From: Rhodospirillales bacterium
GTDB taxonomy: Bacteria; Pseudomonadota; Alphaproteobacteria; Reyranellales; Reyranellaceae
DNA: 64,000 bases
NCBI GenBank assembly: GCA_016699855.1
Contig: CP064988.1
Location: 2,880,501-2,944,500 of the forward strand
Direction: 5' to 3'
Part shown: positions 34,852 through 43,280 of the stretch, in pieces
Numbering within the stretch: position 1 is the first letter of the stretch
Layout of the letters: each line of letters starts with the position of its first letter
Notes under the pieces: generated by a model
What the model saw: only the letters and a program-made list of their open reading frames with translations
What the model was told of the DNA's origin: nothing
Databases searched by the model: none
Translations under genes and position numbers: made by a program

Positions 34852-36566
34852 CGCCGTGTCTCCCCGCCGTCGCCGATCCGCGCCATCGCCGCCGCGAGCG
34901 CCGCGGCGTCCGGCCGGCGCCAGCGGCCGAGCACGTGGCCGTCGGGCCGTAGCAGATAGATGGTCCCCGCCGTGGCGCCGTACGCGGCCTGGACGCGGCC
35001 GTCCGGATCGATGGCGTCGACCGTCGCGACCCCTGCGGCGGGCGCGATCAGCCGCGCGCGCACAGGCAAGGCGCCGCCATCGAGCGCTGTCAGCGCGTCG
35101 CGCAGATCGGCCGCCGGCCCGTCGGGATCGACGAAACACAGCGCCGTGAAGCCGGGTCCGCACAGCTCGGTGACGTAGCCGTCGCGCCGCTTGGCGCCGT
35201 CGATGATCGTCACGGAGCACTCCACCAGCACGTCGCCTGGCGCCGGACCGGCGGTGAACGCCGGATCGTCCGGCGCGTTGAGCGGCGAGCGCGGAAGGGG
35301 AACGGCGGCGGTCTGGCGGGGATTGATCAACGGCCGGATCCAGTGGTGATCCGGTGCCAGCGACAGAACCGCCTCGCGCATCAGCGAGAACGCTGGCGAC
35401 GGCGGCGCCATGAACTCCGTGCTCTTGGTGGCGTAGCGCAGGTTCTCGCGCGTGGCGTGGACGCGTTCGGCCGAGTAGGTGTCGAGCAGCGCCGGGGTGG
35501 CGGCCTCCGACGTCACGGCGGCCAGCTTCCACGCCAGATTGTGCGCGTCCTCGATGCCGGAGTTCAGGCCGCGCACGCCGAAGATCGGCACGAGATGGCC
35601 GGCGTCGCCGGCGAACAGCACGCGGCCGTGGCGGTACGACGCCAGGGTCAGCGCGTTGGCCTTGTACATGCCGGCCCACACCATCTTCCAGTCGTCGCGC
35701 TCGCCGATCATGCGGAGATGGCTGCGCACGCGCGGCACGATGTTCTCGGGTTTCACCGCCTCGTCGGCGTCCTCGCCGTCGGCGAGCTGGTAGTCGAGGC
35801 GCCAGATGCCGCGCGGCTGCTTGTGCATCAGCAGGGTCGAGCCTGGATTGGACGGCGGGTCGAACCAGGCGCGGCGCTCGGTCGGGTAGGCGCTGTCGAG
35901 CGCGATGTCGACGATGACGTAGCGTCCCTCGTATTGCGTGCCCTCCAGCCGTAGCCCCAGCGCCTGCCGCACGAAGCTGCGCGCGCCGTCGCAGGCGGCC
36001 AGCCAGCCGCAGTCGAGGCTGTAGGCGCCCGACGGCGTCTCGACACCGACCATCACGCCGTCGGCGCGGGAATCAATCGACGCGACGCGCGACCGCCACC
36101 GCAGGTCGATCAGATCGGCGCGCCGGGCGCAGAGATCGACGAGATGCTGCTCGATGAAGCATTGCTGCAGGTTGATCATCGGCGGGAAGCGCTGGCCGGA
36201 ATCGTGCGGCATCTCGAACTGGAACACCTCCTTGTCGCGCCAGTAGGAACGGCCGCCGGTCCACGCCAGCCCGTCGCGCAGCATCGGCGCCGCCGCGTCC
36301 ACGCCGTCGAGGATCTCGAGGCTGCGGCGCGACACGCACAGCGCGCGGCTGCCTTCGCAGACGGAGTCCTCGGCGTCGAGGATCACCGACGCCACGCCGC
36401 GGCGCGCCAGCCCGAGCGCGAGGATCATCCCCACGGCGCCGGCGCCGACGATGGCGACGCGGTGGCGCGCGGGGTCGCGGCCGTCGACCAACGCCGGCAG
36501 CCGCGCGGGATACCGCGGAGGCTTGAAATACGACGTCCACTCGATGTCCAAGGCGGCCGCCCCCAT
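34848..36566 (-). CDS. FAD-dependent aromatic hydroxylase (MhpA/PheA-like)
   Basis: A 572-aa class A flavoprotein monooxygenase. The N-terminal FAD motif is VAIVGAGAVGMILALGLARRG, followed by the DG motif region AACDGARSFVRQALG and the GD motif VLFAGDAGHLVPIFGVRGLNSGIEDAHNLAWKL (each in part). A C-terminal thioredoxin-like extension (from ~residue 415) fits the 3-(3-hydroxyphenyl)propionate hydroxylase subgroup. I chose the ATG at 36566, two bases after the preceding stop; an ATG at 36596 would overlap the reductase gene. It hydroxylates a phenolic or similar ring using NAD(P)H and O2; the exact substrate is unknown. Confidence 0.9.
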   Translation of the reverse strand: MGAAALDIEWTSYFKPPRYPARLPALVDGRDPARHRVAIVGAGAVGMILALGLARRGVASVILDAEDSVCEGSRALCVSRRSLEILDGVDAAAPMLRDGLAWTGGRSYWRDKEVFQFEMPHDSGQRFPPMINLQQCFIEQHLVDLCARRADLIDLRWRSRVASIDSRADGVMVGVETPSGAYSLDCGWLAACDGARSFVRQALGLRLEGTQYEGRYVIVDIALDSAYPTERRAWFDPPSNPGSTLLMHKQPRGIWRLDYQLADGEDADEAVKPENIVPRVRSHLRMIGERDDWKMVWAGMYKANALTLASYRHGRVLFAGDAGHLVPIFGVRGLNSGIEDAHNLAWKLAAVTSEAATPALLDTYSAERVHATRENLRYATKSTEFMAPPSPAFSLMREAVLSLAPDHHWIRPLINPRQTAAVPLPRSPLNAPDDPAFTAGPAPGDVLVECSVTIIDGAKRRDGYVTELCGPGFTALCFVDPDGPAADLRDALTALDGGALPVRARLIAPAAGVATVDAIDPDGRVQAAYGATAGTIYLLRPDGHVLGRWRRPDAAALAAAMARIGDGGETRR

Positions 36567-36567
36567 A

Positions 36568-37590
36568 CTACGCGGGCGCGCCGAAGCGGCGTCCACCGGC
36601 CTCGTAGGCGTAGAGGCCGGCGTTCGCGGCGCGCTGCCGCGCCAGTCCCAGCACCGCCCGCGAATACGGCATCGGCACGCCGAGGCGTTCGCCGATCTCG
36701 CACGGCGCGGCGAGGATGGCGTCGAGCTCCAGCGCCTTCCCGGCCTCGAGATCCTGCAGCATCGAGGTCTTGAACGCGCCCAGCTCGCGCGTCACGGCGA
36801 TGCGGCCGTCGGCGTCCATGTCCATGTCGATGCCCAGCGCGCGGCCGGCGGCGGTGGCCTCGTCCATCATACGTCGCACCAGCTCGACCACCAGGGGATC
36901 GTCGAGCATGGCGTCGGCGGTCGAGCCCGTCAGCGCGCTGATCGGGTTCATGTTCATGTTGCCCCACAGCTTCAGCCACACCTCGCGCTGGATGTCGCCG
37001 GTCGGGCGCGCGTCGAAGCCGGCGCCGGACAACAGCGCGACGAGCGCGTCGAGACGGGCCGAGGCGCGCCGCGACGGCTCGCCCAGCAGCAGCAACCCGC
37101 CGCGGCCGCGCCGGATCACGCCGGGGCCGGCGACGGACGAGGACAGATGGACGACCGCGCCCACGACGCGATCCGACGGAATGGCGCGGGCGATGGCGCC
37201 GCCGGGATCGGCCGCCTCGACGGTGCCACCGGCCAGCCGGCCGCCGAACTCGTGCAGGAACCACCACGGCACGCCGTTCATCGCCGGCATGACGACCGTG
37301 GACGGCCCGACCAGCGGCGCCAGCGACGCCGCCGCCGCGACCAGCGCCTGGGCCTTCAAGGCCACGATCACGACCGATTGCGGACCCAGCGCGCCCGCGT
37401 CGTCGGTGGCGTCCACGCGGACGGTCTCGCGCGCGCCGCCATCGATCAACGTCAGCCCGTCGCGTCGGATCGTGTGGAGATGCGCGCCGCGCGCCAGCAC
37501 CGAGACATCGGCGCCGGCCTGCGCGAGCTTCACCGCCATCAGGCCGCCGACCGCGCCGGCGCCAACGACGCACACCCGCGCGCCGGTCAT
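36568..37590 (-). CDS. ketopantoate reductase (PanE/ApbA)-family protein
   Basis: A 340-aa NAD(P)-dependent 2-oxoacid reductase fold. The N-terminal motif is CVVGAGAVGGLMAVKLAQAG. The C-terminal domain begins near residue 190 and includes REVWLKLWGNMNMNPISALTG, where K and N are catalytic in PanE. Catabolic-cluster paralogues of PanE are common, and the neighbours here (FAD hydroxylase, class II aldolase, Rieske oxygenases) make vitamin B5 synthesis unlikely. It ends two bases before the FAD hydroxylase start and follows the aldolase gene by 37 bp. Confidence 0.88.
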   Translation of the reverse strand: MTGARVCVVGAGAVGGLMAVKLAQAGADVSVLARGAHLHTIRRDGLTLIDGGARETVRVDATDDAGALGPQSVVIVALKAQALVAAAASLAPLVGPSTVVMPAMNGVPWWFLHEFGGRLAGGTVEAADPGGAIARAIPSDRVVGAVVHLSSSVAGPGVIRRGRGGLLLLGEPSRRASARLDALVALLSGAGFDARPTGDIQREVWLKLWGNMNMNPISALTGSTADAMLDDPLVVELVRRMMDEATAAGRALGIDMDMDADGRIAVTRELGAFKTSMLQDLEAGKALELDAILAAPCEIGERLGVPMPYSRAVLGLARQRAANAGLYAYEAGGRRFGAPA

Positions 37591-37627
37591 CGCATCGCTC
37601 CGATGGCGTGCGCGCGGTGGATCAGCG

Positions 37628-38404
37628 TCATGTCTTGTACCCTGGGTCCCTGGCCTCGATCCGCCGCACCATCGCGGCGAAGTTCAGCTCGCACAGCGCC
37701 TTCTCGTCGAACGCCGCCGACGCGCCGGAACGCTCCAGCGCCTCCGGCCGGATGCGCCGTGGCGCGCCGGCCGCCGCCATCGCGATCTGCACGTCGCAGG
37801 CGCGTTGCAGGATCCACATCCACATGAACGCCTCGGGCACGGTCGGCGCCCAGGTCAGCAGGCCGTGGTTGCGCAGGATGACGGCGTTGCGGCCGTCGAT
37901 GCTGGCGATCAGCCGGTCCTTCTCGCCCGGTTCGACCGTGACGCCCTCGAACTCGTGGTAGGCGACCCGGCCGCGCAGCTGCGCGCCGTAGAAATTGTCG
38001 ACCGACAGGCCGTCCTCGAGCGACGCCACCGCGACGCCGGACGTCGTGTGGGTGTGCATCACGCAGTGGGCTTCGTCGATCGCGCCGTGGATGGCGCTGT
38101 GCGGCACGAAGCCGGCGCGGTTCACGGGATAGGGCGTCTCGCGCACCGGATCGCCGTCGATGTCGATGGCGACGAGGTTCGACGCCGTCACCTCATGGTA
38201 GAGCAGCCCGAACGGATTGATCAGGAAGATCCGCTCCTCGCCGGGCACGCGCAGCGTGATGTGGTTGAACACCGCCTCGGTCCAGCCCAGCTCGGCGAAG
38301 ACACGGTAGGCAGCCGCGAGCTGGACTCGCGCCTCCCTCTCGGCCGGCCCGATCGGCAGGTCGCTGTTCCGGCGCACCGCGCGCTTCATGTAGAGGGCCA
38401 TCAT
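37628..38404 (-). CDS. class II aldolase/adducin-family protein
   Basis: A 258-aa metal-dependent aldolase-fold protein. Zinc-binding histidines are seen in CVMHTHTTSG and in ILRNHGLLTW, with a third in EAVFNHITLRV. The family contains fuculose/ribulose-phosphate aldolases and many catabolic lyases or decarboxylases. GGGGAACC precedes the ATG at 38404. It is followed by the PanE-like gene and preceded by a 311-bp gap carrying a palindromic repeat pair. Confidence 0.9.
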   Translation of the reverse strand: MMALYMKRAVRRNSDLPIGPAEREARVQLAAAYRVFAELGWTEAVFNHITLRVPGEERIFLINPFGLLYHEVTASNLVAIDIDGDPVRETPYPVNRAGFVPHSAIHGAIDEAHCVMHTHTTSGVAVASLEDGLSVDNFYGAQLRGRVAYHEFEGVTVEPGEKDRLIASIDGRNAVILRNHGLLTWAPTVPEAFMWMWILQRACDVQIAMAAAGAPRRIRPEALERSGASAAFDEKALCELNFAAMVRRIEARDPGYKT

Positions 38405-38509
38405 GGTTCCCCGCTCGCCCGGCCCGCACTATCGGAGCCGCGCGCCGGAGGGTCAACGGACGCTGCCTGATCTTGGCGGGGCGATTTGAGTCCGTGCGCC
38501 GCTCGTTCG

Positions 38510-38680
38510 CTTCTCTCCCGTCTCCGGGGGAGAAGGTGCCCGAAGGGCGGATGAGGGGTCTTTCATTCGCGACACGCCGGAGCGTGTGTGCGCCGTGACG
38601 TCGACCGCGCACAGCCACGCCACCGCGCCCCTCATTCGGCGCTTCGCGCCACCTTCTCCCCCGAAGACGGGGGAGAAGGG
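38510..38680. repeat. inverted pair of REP-type palindromic units
   Basis: This occupies most of the 311-bp gene-free stretch 38405-38715. Two ~50-base units, 38510-38559 and 38627-38680, are imperfect reverse complements of each other, separated by ~67 bases. Each contains a small internal palindrome (CTTCTCCCCC...GGGGGAGAAGG in the right unit) and the sequence CCCCTCATTCGGCGCTTCGC or its counterpart. This layout matches the mobile intergenic palindromes common in alphaproteobacterial genomes. No coding region or clear terminator is seen otherwise. Confidence 0.8.
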
Positions 38681-38715
38681 AAGGCAATCGGTCTCGCCGC
38701 CGGCCGCGCCCGACG

Positions 38716-39861
38716 TCAGCGGGCCAGCGCGAGGCGCAGCGATTCGTGGAAGTCGTGCAGGCCGGGCTCGTTGCGGCCGAACACGACATGGTCCTGCGCG
38801 CCGCTGTGGAAGCCGGCCTGGATGGTCGCCGCCATCGGAAAATCCTCGGCGCGGACGGTGCCGTAGGTCAGCTCCCAGTTCTTGTCCCAGCGCGCGCGGT
38901 CCGCCTCCGACACGGTGCGTTCCGGGCTGATCAGCCACAGCCGCACGACGCAGCGGTCGGGATCGTCGCCGTCGGGCAGCGCCGTCCAGAACTCGACGTG
39001 GTCGCGGTTCCAGATGACGATGGCGTTGGGGAACAGCCGGATGACGCGGATCAGGTGCGCGTCGAGGTCGCGCTGCTCCGTCGGCAGGTGTCGCGCCTGC
39101 TGCCACGTGTCGCGCGGCAGCAGCAGCTGTCCGTGCGGCGCCAGCGACTCGACCAGGCAGCCGCGGCCGTCGACGTAGCGGCCGACCGTCTTCGCGTGCA
39201 GGTGCTTGAGGTGGTAGAGTTCGAGGAAGGTGTCGACCACCAGCTTCCAGTTCAGCGGCTGCGCGAAGCGCTCGAATTTGTAGACGCCGCCCTTCGCGAT
39301 CTCGAGGTCGGCGAGCGCCTCGGCCGCCGGCCCGAGGAAGGCGTCGATGTCGACCGGATCGCCCGTGATCGGTCCCAGCCACACCAGCCCGTGGCGCTCG
39401 GCCACCGGCAGCGGCGTCAGCGCGTGGTCGGCGCGGTCGATGCCGGTGAAGCCCTCGGCCCCGGGTACGTGCCGCAGCCTGCCGTCGGCGCCGTAGACCC
39501 ACGAATGGAATTTGCAGGTGAAGGTCGGCCGGCATCCCGCGGCGTCGTCGACCACGCGGGTGCCGCGGTGGCGGCAGACGTTGTGGAACGCGCGCAGCGA
39601 CCCATCGGCCTGGCGCACGACCAGCGCCGAGATTCCGTCGATGTCCATGGTGCGGAAATCGCCGGCCTTCTCCAGCTCGGCCGACGCCGCCACCAGCAGC
39701 GGCTGGCGGCGGAACAGCGCGTCGCGTTCGCGCGCCAGATGGGCGCGGTCGATGTAGTCGGCCACCGGCTGGCGGTACTCGCTGTCGGCGAGCTGCGTGG
39801 TGTCGCGGTCCAGCAGCGCCGAGATCCGGTCGCCGACCGCCTGTTGCCTCTGGGCGTCCAT
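38716..39861 (-). CDS. Rieske-type ring-hydroxylating oxygenase alpha subunit
   Basis: A 381-aa oxygenase. The Rieske cluster ligands are CRHRG and CKFHSW (residues ~90-115). The mononuclear iron site lies in NWKLVVDTFLELYHLKHLH. It differs clearly from the other Rieske oxygenase in this window (33274-34590) and resembles carnitine/choline-type or aromatic alpha-subunit oxygenases. The ATG at 39861 is supported by GGGAGGAC; a further in-frame ATG at 39897 would overlap the TetR gene. No beta subunit or reductase gene is adjacent. It follows the TetR regulator by 32 bp. Confidence 0.9.
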   Translation of the reverse strand: MDAQRQQAVGDRISALLDRDTTQLADSEYRQPVADYIDRAHLARERDALFRRQPLLVAASAELEKAGDFRTMDIDGISALVVRQADGSLRAFHNVCRHRGTRVVDDAAGCRPTFTCKFHSWVYGADGRLRHVPGAEGFTGIDRADHALTPLPVAERHGLVWLGPITGDPVDIDAFLGPAAEALADLEIAKGGVYKFERFAQPLNWKLVVDTFLELYHLKHLHAKTVGRYVDGRGCLVESLAPHGQLLLPRDTWQQARHLPTEQRDLDAHLIRVIRLFPNAIVIWNRDHVEFWTALPDGDDPDRCVVRLWLISPERTVSEADRARWDKNWELTYGTVRAEDFPMAATIQAGFHSGAQDHVVFGRNEPGLHDFHESLRLALAR

Positions 39862-39893
39862 GCCGCGTCCTCCCTGCCGTCCGTCCGGTTCGT

Positions 39894-40571
39894 TCAAGCC
39901 TCGTTGGCGCTGCGCGCCGGCATCGCCACGATCCCGGCCGCGCCGTCGACCAGCAGCGCGCGCTCGGCCGCGCGCGCCACCGCCTCGATCCAGCCGCGTT
40001 CCTCGCGCGGCACCTCGCGGGCGAGGTCCATGCGGATGAAGGTCGGCCGCGCCACCAGCGCGTAGGACAGCGTGCCGAGGAATTGGGCCAGCAGCAGCGC
40101 CGGCGGGCCGGTCACGGCGGCGCCGGCGGCCTGCGCCTCGGCGATCAGCGCGCAGAAGCCGGTGGCGTAGCGCGTGAACGGCAGGGCGCGGGCGCGCTCG
40201 ACCCGGTCGGGGTTGTCGAGCATCTCGCGCAGCAGCAGCCGGTAGCGGCGGGGATGCGCCGCCATCCGCGCCGCCTCGTGGCGCAGCGCCGCCCGCAGCC
40301 GCGCGCCGGGCGTGTCGTGCCGGTCGACGATCGCCTGGAGCTCGGATTCGAAGCTGTCGGCGAAGCGGTCGAGCACCGCCTCGTAGAGCTTCTCCTTGCT
40401 GGCGAAGTGGTGCAGCGCGCCGGCGTTGCCCAGCCCGCAGGCCCCGGCGATGCCGCTCAAGGTCGCGCCGCTGAAGCCGGACTCCGAGAATTGCCGCTCC
40501 GCCTCGTCGATCAACCGCTGCCGCGTGGCCTCGCCGCGCGAACGCGGGACGGTGGTTGGACGGGCGTTCAT
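39894..40571 (-). CDS. TetR/AcrR-family transcriptional regulator
   Basis: A 225-aa repressor-type protein. The N-terminal helix-turn-helix spans RLIDEAERQFSESGFSGATL and the recognition region GIAGACGLGNAGALHHFASK (residues ~17-60); the variable C-terminal domain binds the ligand. The start at 40571 was chosen because a promoter and operator lie just upstream of it, whereas an ATG at 40613 would place the operator inside the gene. It is first in a probable unit with the Rieske oxygenase downstream and is likely autoregulated. Confidence 0.93.
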   Translation of the reverse strand: MNARPTTVPRSRGEATRQRLIDEAERQFSESGFSGATLSGIAGACGLGNAGALHHFASKEKLYEAVLDRFADSFESELQAIVDRHDTPGARLRAALRHEAARMAAHPRRYRLLLREMLDNPDRVERARALPFTRYATGFCALIAEAQAAGAAVTGPPALLLAQFLGTLSYALVARPTFIRMDLAREVPREERGWIEAVARAAERALLVDGAAGIVAMPARSANEA

Positions 40572-40577
40572 AGGGGA

Positions 40578-40607
40578 AATATACAAACCGACCGGTTGGT
40601 CGGTCAA
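40578..40607 (-). promoter_or_regulatory. TetR-type promoter/operator
   Basis: On the minus strand, TTGACC (40607-40602), an 18-base spacer and TATATT (40583-40578) form a good sigma-70 promoter. An 18-bp operator, ACCGACC-GGTT-GGTCGGT (40587-40604 on the plus strand), fills the spacer exactly, so bound repressor would block polymerase. The predicted transcription start falls at or next to the ATG (40571), implying a leaderless or near-leaderless mRNA. Confidence 0.8.
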
Positions 40608-40647
40608 TGCCATGGCCTTTTGTGCAATGATGCGGTCGTTAGAACCG

Positions 40648-41343
40648 TCACACCACCATGTGCCGTCTGATCTCGTCGGCGGGGATGTCCTTGGCGAGGC
40701 CGGACAGCACGACCTCGCCGCGGTCCATGACGGCGATCCTATCGGCGAGGCGCTGGGCGAAATCGAGATACTGCTCGACCAGCAGGATCGCCATGTCGCC
40801 GCGGTCGGCGAGCATGCGGATGACCCGCTCGATGTCCTTGATGATCGACGGCTGGATGCCCTCGGTCGGCTCGTCGAGGATCAGCAGGCCGGGCCGCGTC
40901 ACCAGCGCGCGGGCGATGGCGAGCTGCTGCTGCTGGCCGCCCGACAGATCGCCGCCGCGCCGGCCCAGCATCTCCTTGAGGACGGGGAACAGCGTGTAGA
41001 TCTCGTCGGGCACATGGCGCAGCGCCTTGGCGACCGGCGCGAAGCCGGTCTCGAGGTTCTCCAGCACGGTCAGGCGCGGGAAGATCTCGCGGCCCTGCGG
41101 CACCAGGGCGAGCCCGCGGCGGGCGCGCTCGTGCGGTTTGAGCGACGTGATGTCCTCGTCGTTCCAGGTGACGCGTCCGGCGCGCACCGACTGCAGGCCG
41201 AAGATGGCGCGCAGCAGCGACGACTTGCCGACGCCGTTGCGGCCCAGCACGCACGTCACCTTGCCGACCTCGGCCACGACGCTGACGCCGCGCAGCGCCT
41301 GCGAGGCGCCGTAGAACAGATCGATATTGTCGACTTTGAGCAT
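40648..41343 (-). CDS. urtE: urea ABC transporter ATP-binding protein UrtE
   Basis: A 231-aa ABC ATPase of the LivF/UrtE type. Walker A is GRNGVGKSS, the ABC signature LSGGQQQQLAIARAL, Walker B LLILDEPTEGIQPS, and the switch His is replaced in the LLVEQY segment as in LivF-type proteins. The IQPSIIKDIERVI after Walker B is typical of UrtE. It starts five bases after the urtC-urtD stop. Together with the second ATPase domain encoded upstream it powers urea import. It is the last gene of the urt cluster. Confidence 0.94.
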   Translation of the reverse strand: MLKVDNIDLFYGASQALRGVSVVAEVGKVTCVLGRNGVGKSSLLRAIFGLQSVRAGRVTWNDEDITSLKPHERARRGLALVPQGREIFPRLTVLENLETGFAPVAKALRHVPDEIYTLFPVLKEMLGRRGGDLSGGQQQQLAIARALVTRPGLLILDEPTEGIQPSIIKDIERVIRMLADRGDMAILLVEQYLDFAQRLADRIAVMDRGEVVLSGLAKDIPADEIRRHMVV

Positions 41344-41348
41344 CTGCG

Positions 41349-43277
41349 CTAGCGCCCGAGATAGACGTCGATGACGCGCTGGTCGGCCTGCACGTGGTCG
41401 AGCGAGCCTTCGGCCAGCACCGAGCCCTCGTGCAGCACGGTGACGCGGGCGCCGAGTTCGCGCACGAACTGCATGTCGTGCTCGACCACCACCAGCGTGC
41501 GCTCGCCGGCCAGCTCCTTGATGAGCTTCGCGGTCTGCTCGGTCTCGACGTCGGTCATGCCGGCGACCGGCTCGTCGAGCAGGATCAGCCGCGGCTCGGT
41601 CAGCAGCAGCATGCCGATCTCCAGCCACTGCTTCTGGCCGTGGCTGAGCGCGCCGGCGGGCCGGCCGCGGCGGTCGGCCAGGCCGACCAGGTCCAGCATG
41701 TCGTCGATGCGCTTGCGGGCGGAACCGTCCAGCGCGGCGCGCAGCGTCGCGAAGACGCCGCGGTTGGCGCGCAGCGACAGCTCGAGGTTCTCGAACACGG
41801 TCAGATTCTCGAACACCGTCGGCTTCTGGAACTTCCGGCCGATGCCGAGATTGGCGACGGCGGCCTCGTCCAGCCGGGTCAGGTCGATGCCGTCGCCGAA
41901 CGCGACGCGGCCGGTGTCGGGCCGCGTCTTGCCGGTGATGACGTCCATCATGGTCGTCTTGCCGGCGCCGTTGGGGCCGATGATCGTGCGCAGCTCGCCC
42001 TCGCCGATCGCCAGCGACAGCGAGTTCAGCGCCTTGAAACCGTCGAAGCTGACGGTGACGTCCTCGAGGTAGAGCAGCGTCTCGGCGCGCCTCGGCGCGG
42101 CGGCGGTCGCGGGCATCACGTCGCCTCCGCCGCGGCGGCGGCGCGGCGCCGCGGCCGAACGTTGCGCCCAGCGCTCCCGCATCTGGCGCGCCAGCCCGAC
42201 CACGCCGTGCGGCAGGAACAGGGTCACGACGATGAACAGCGCGCCGAGGAAGAACAGCCAGACCTCCGGCAGCGCGCCGGTCAGCCAGGTCTTGGCGATG
42301 TTGACGATGAACGCCCCGAGCACCGCGCCGACCAGCGTGCCGCGGCCGCCGACCGCGACCCAGATCGCGATCTCGATCGAGTTGGCGGGCGAGAACTCGC
42401 CGGGGTTGATGATGCCGACCTGCGGCACGTAGAGCGCGCCGGCGACGCCGGAGATGATCGCGGCGACCACGAACACGAACAGCTTGGCGTTGGTCGTCGA
42501 GTAGCCGAGGAAGCGCACGCGGCTCTCGGCATCGCGCAGCGCGAGGCAGACGCGGCCCAGCTTCGAGCCGACGATCCACTGGCACAGCAGGAAGGCGGCG
42601 CCCAGCCCGGCGGCCGAGGCGATCATCAGGCCGACGCGCGTGCCCGGCGTCTGGATCGGGAAGCCGAGGATGTCCTTGAAATCGGTCAGGCCGTTGTTGC
42701 CGCCGAAACCCATGTCGTTGCGGAAGAACGCCAGCAGCATGGCATAGGTCAAGGCCTGCGTGAGGATTGAGAGATAGACGCCGGTGACGCGCGACCGGAA
42801 CGCCAGCCAGCCGACCACGAAGGCCAGCGCCGCCGGCACCAGCACGATCATCAGCGCCGCGAACCACGCCATGTCGAAGCCCTGCCAGTACCATGGCAGC
42901 GACTTCCAGTTCAGGAACACCATGAAGTCCGGCAGGTCGGCGTTCTTGTACACGCCGCGGTCGCCGATCTGGCGCATCAGGTGCATGCCCATGCAGTAGC
43001 CGCCCAGCGCGAAGAACGCGCCCTGGCCGAGGCTGAGGATGCCGGCGTAGCCCCAGATCAGGTCCATCGCCACCGCCAGCATGGCGTAGCAGCAGTACTT
43101 GCCGATCAGCGGCACGAGGTAGTCGGGCAGGTGCAGCAGCGAGCCGGTCGCCGCGAACCGGTTGGCCGCCGGCAGCAGCACGACCAGCACGAAGCCGACG
43201 GCGAGGAACACCGCCCATCCGCGCGGCGTCAGCAGGCTGGCGCGCGCGGGCGCGCCGCCGGAGGATGCGCTGGACAT
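41349..43277 (-). CDS. urtCD: urea ABC transporter permease-ATPase fusion UrtC-UrtD
   Basis: One uninterrupted 642-codon frame encodes two normally separate proteins. Residues ~1-365 are the UrtC permease with about ten membrane segments (for example DLIWGYAGILSLGQGAFFAL). Residues ~366-395 are an Arg/Ala/Gly-rich linker. Residues ~396-642 are the UrtD ATPase: Walker A GPNGAGKTT (434-442), signature LSHGQKQWLEIGM and Walker B LILLDEPVAGM. No stop codon separates the halves. An internal ATG at codon 388, preceded by GGAGGCGACGTG, could also start UrtD alone. UrtB ends three bases upstream. Confidence 0.9.
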   Translation of the reverse strand: MSSASSGGAPARASLLTPRGWAVFLAVGFVLVVLLPAANRFAATGSLLHLPDYLVPLIGKYCCYAMLAVAMDLIWGYAGILSLGQGAFFALGGYCMGMHLMRQIGDRGVYKNADLPDFMVFLNWKSLPWYWQGFDMAWFAALMIVLVPAALAFVVGWLAFRSRVTGVYLSILTQALTYAMLLAFFRNDMGFGGNNGLTDFKDILGFPIQTPGTRVGLMIASAAGLGAAFLLCQWIVGSKLGRVCLALRDAESRVRFLGYSTTNAKLFVFVVAAIISGVAGALYVPQVGIINPGEFSPANSIEIAIWVAVGGRGTLVGAVLGAFIVNIAKTWLTGALPEVWLFFLGALFIVVTLFLPHGVVGLARQMRERWAQRSAAAPRRRRGGGDVMPATAAAPRRAETLLYLEDVTVSFDGFKALNSLSLAIGEGELRTIIGPNGAGKTTMMDVITGKTRPDTGRVAFGDGIDLTRLDEAAVANLGIGRKFQKPTVFENLTVFENLELSLRANRGVFATLRAALDGSARKRIDDMLDLVGLADRRGRPAGALSHGQKQWLEIGMLLLTEPRLILLDEPVAGMTDVETEQTAKLIKELAGERTLVVVEHDMQFVRELGARVTVLHEGSVLAEGSLDHVQADQRVIDVYLGR

Positions 43278-43280
43278 GGA

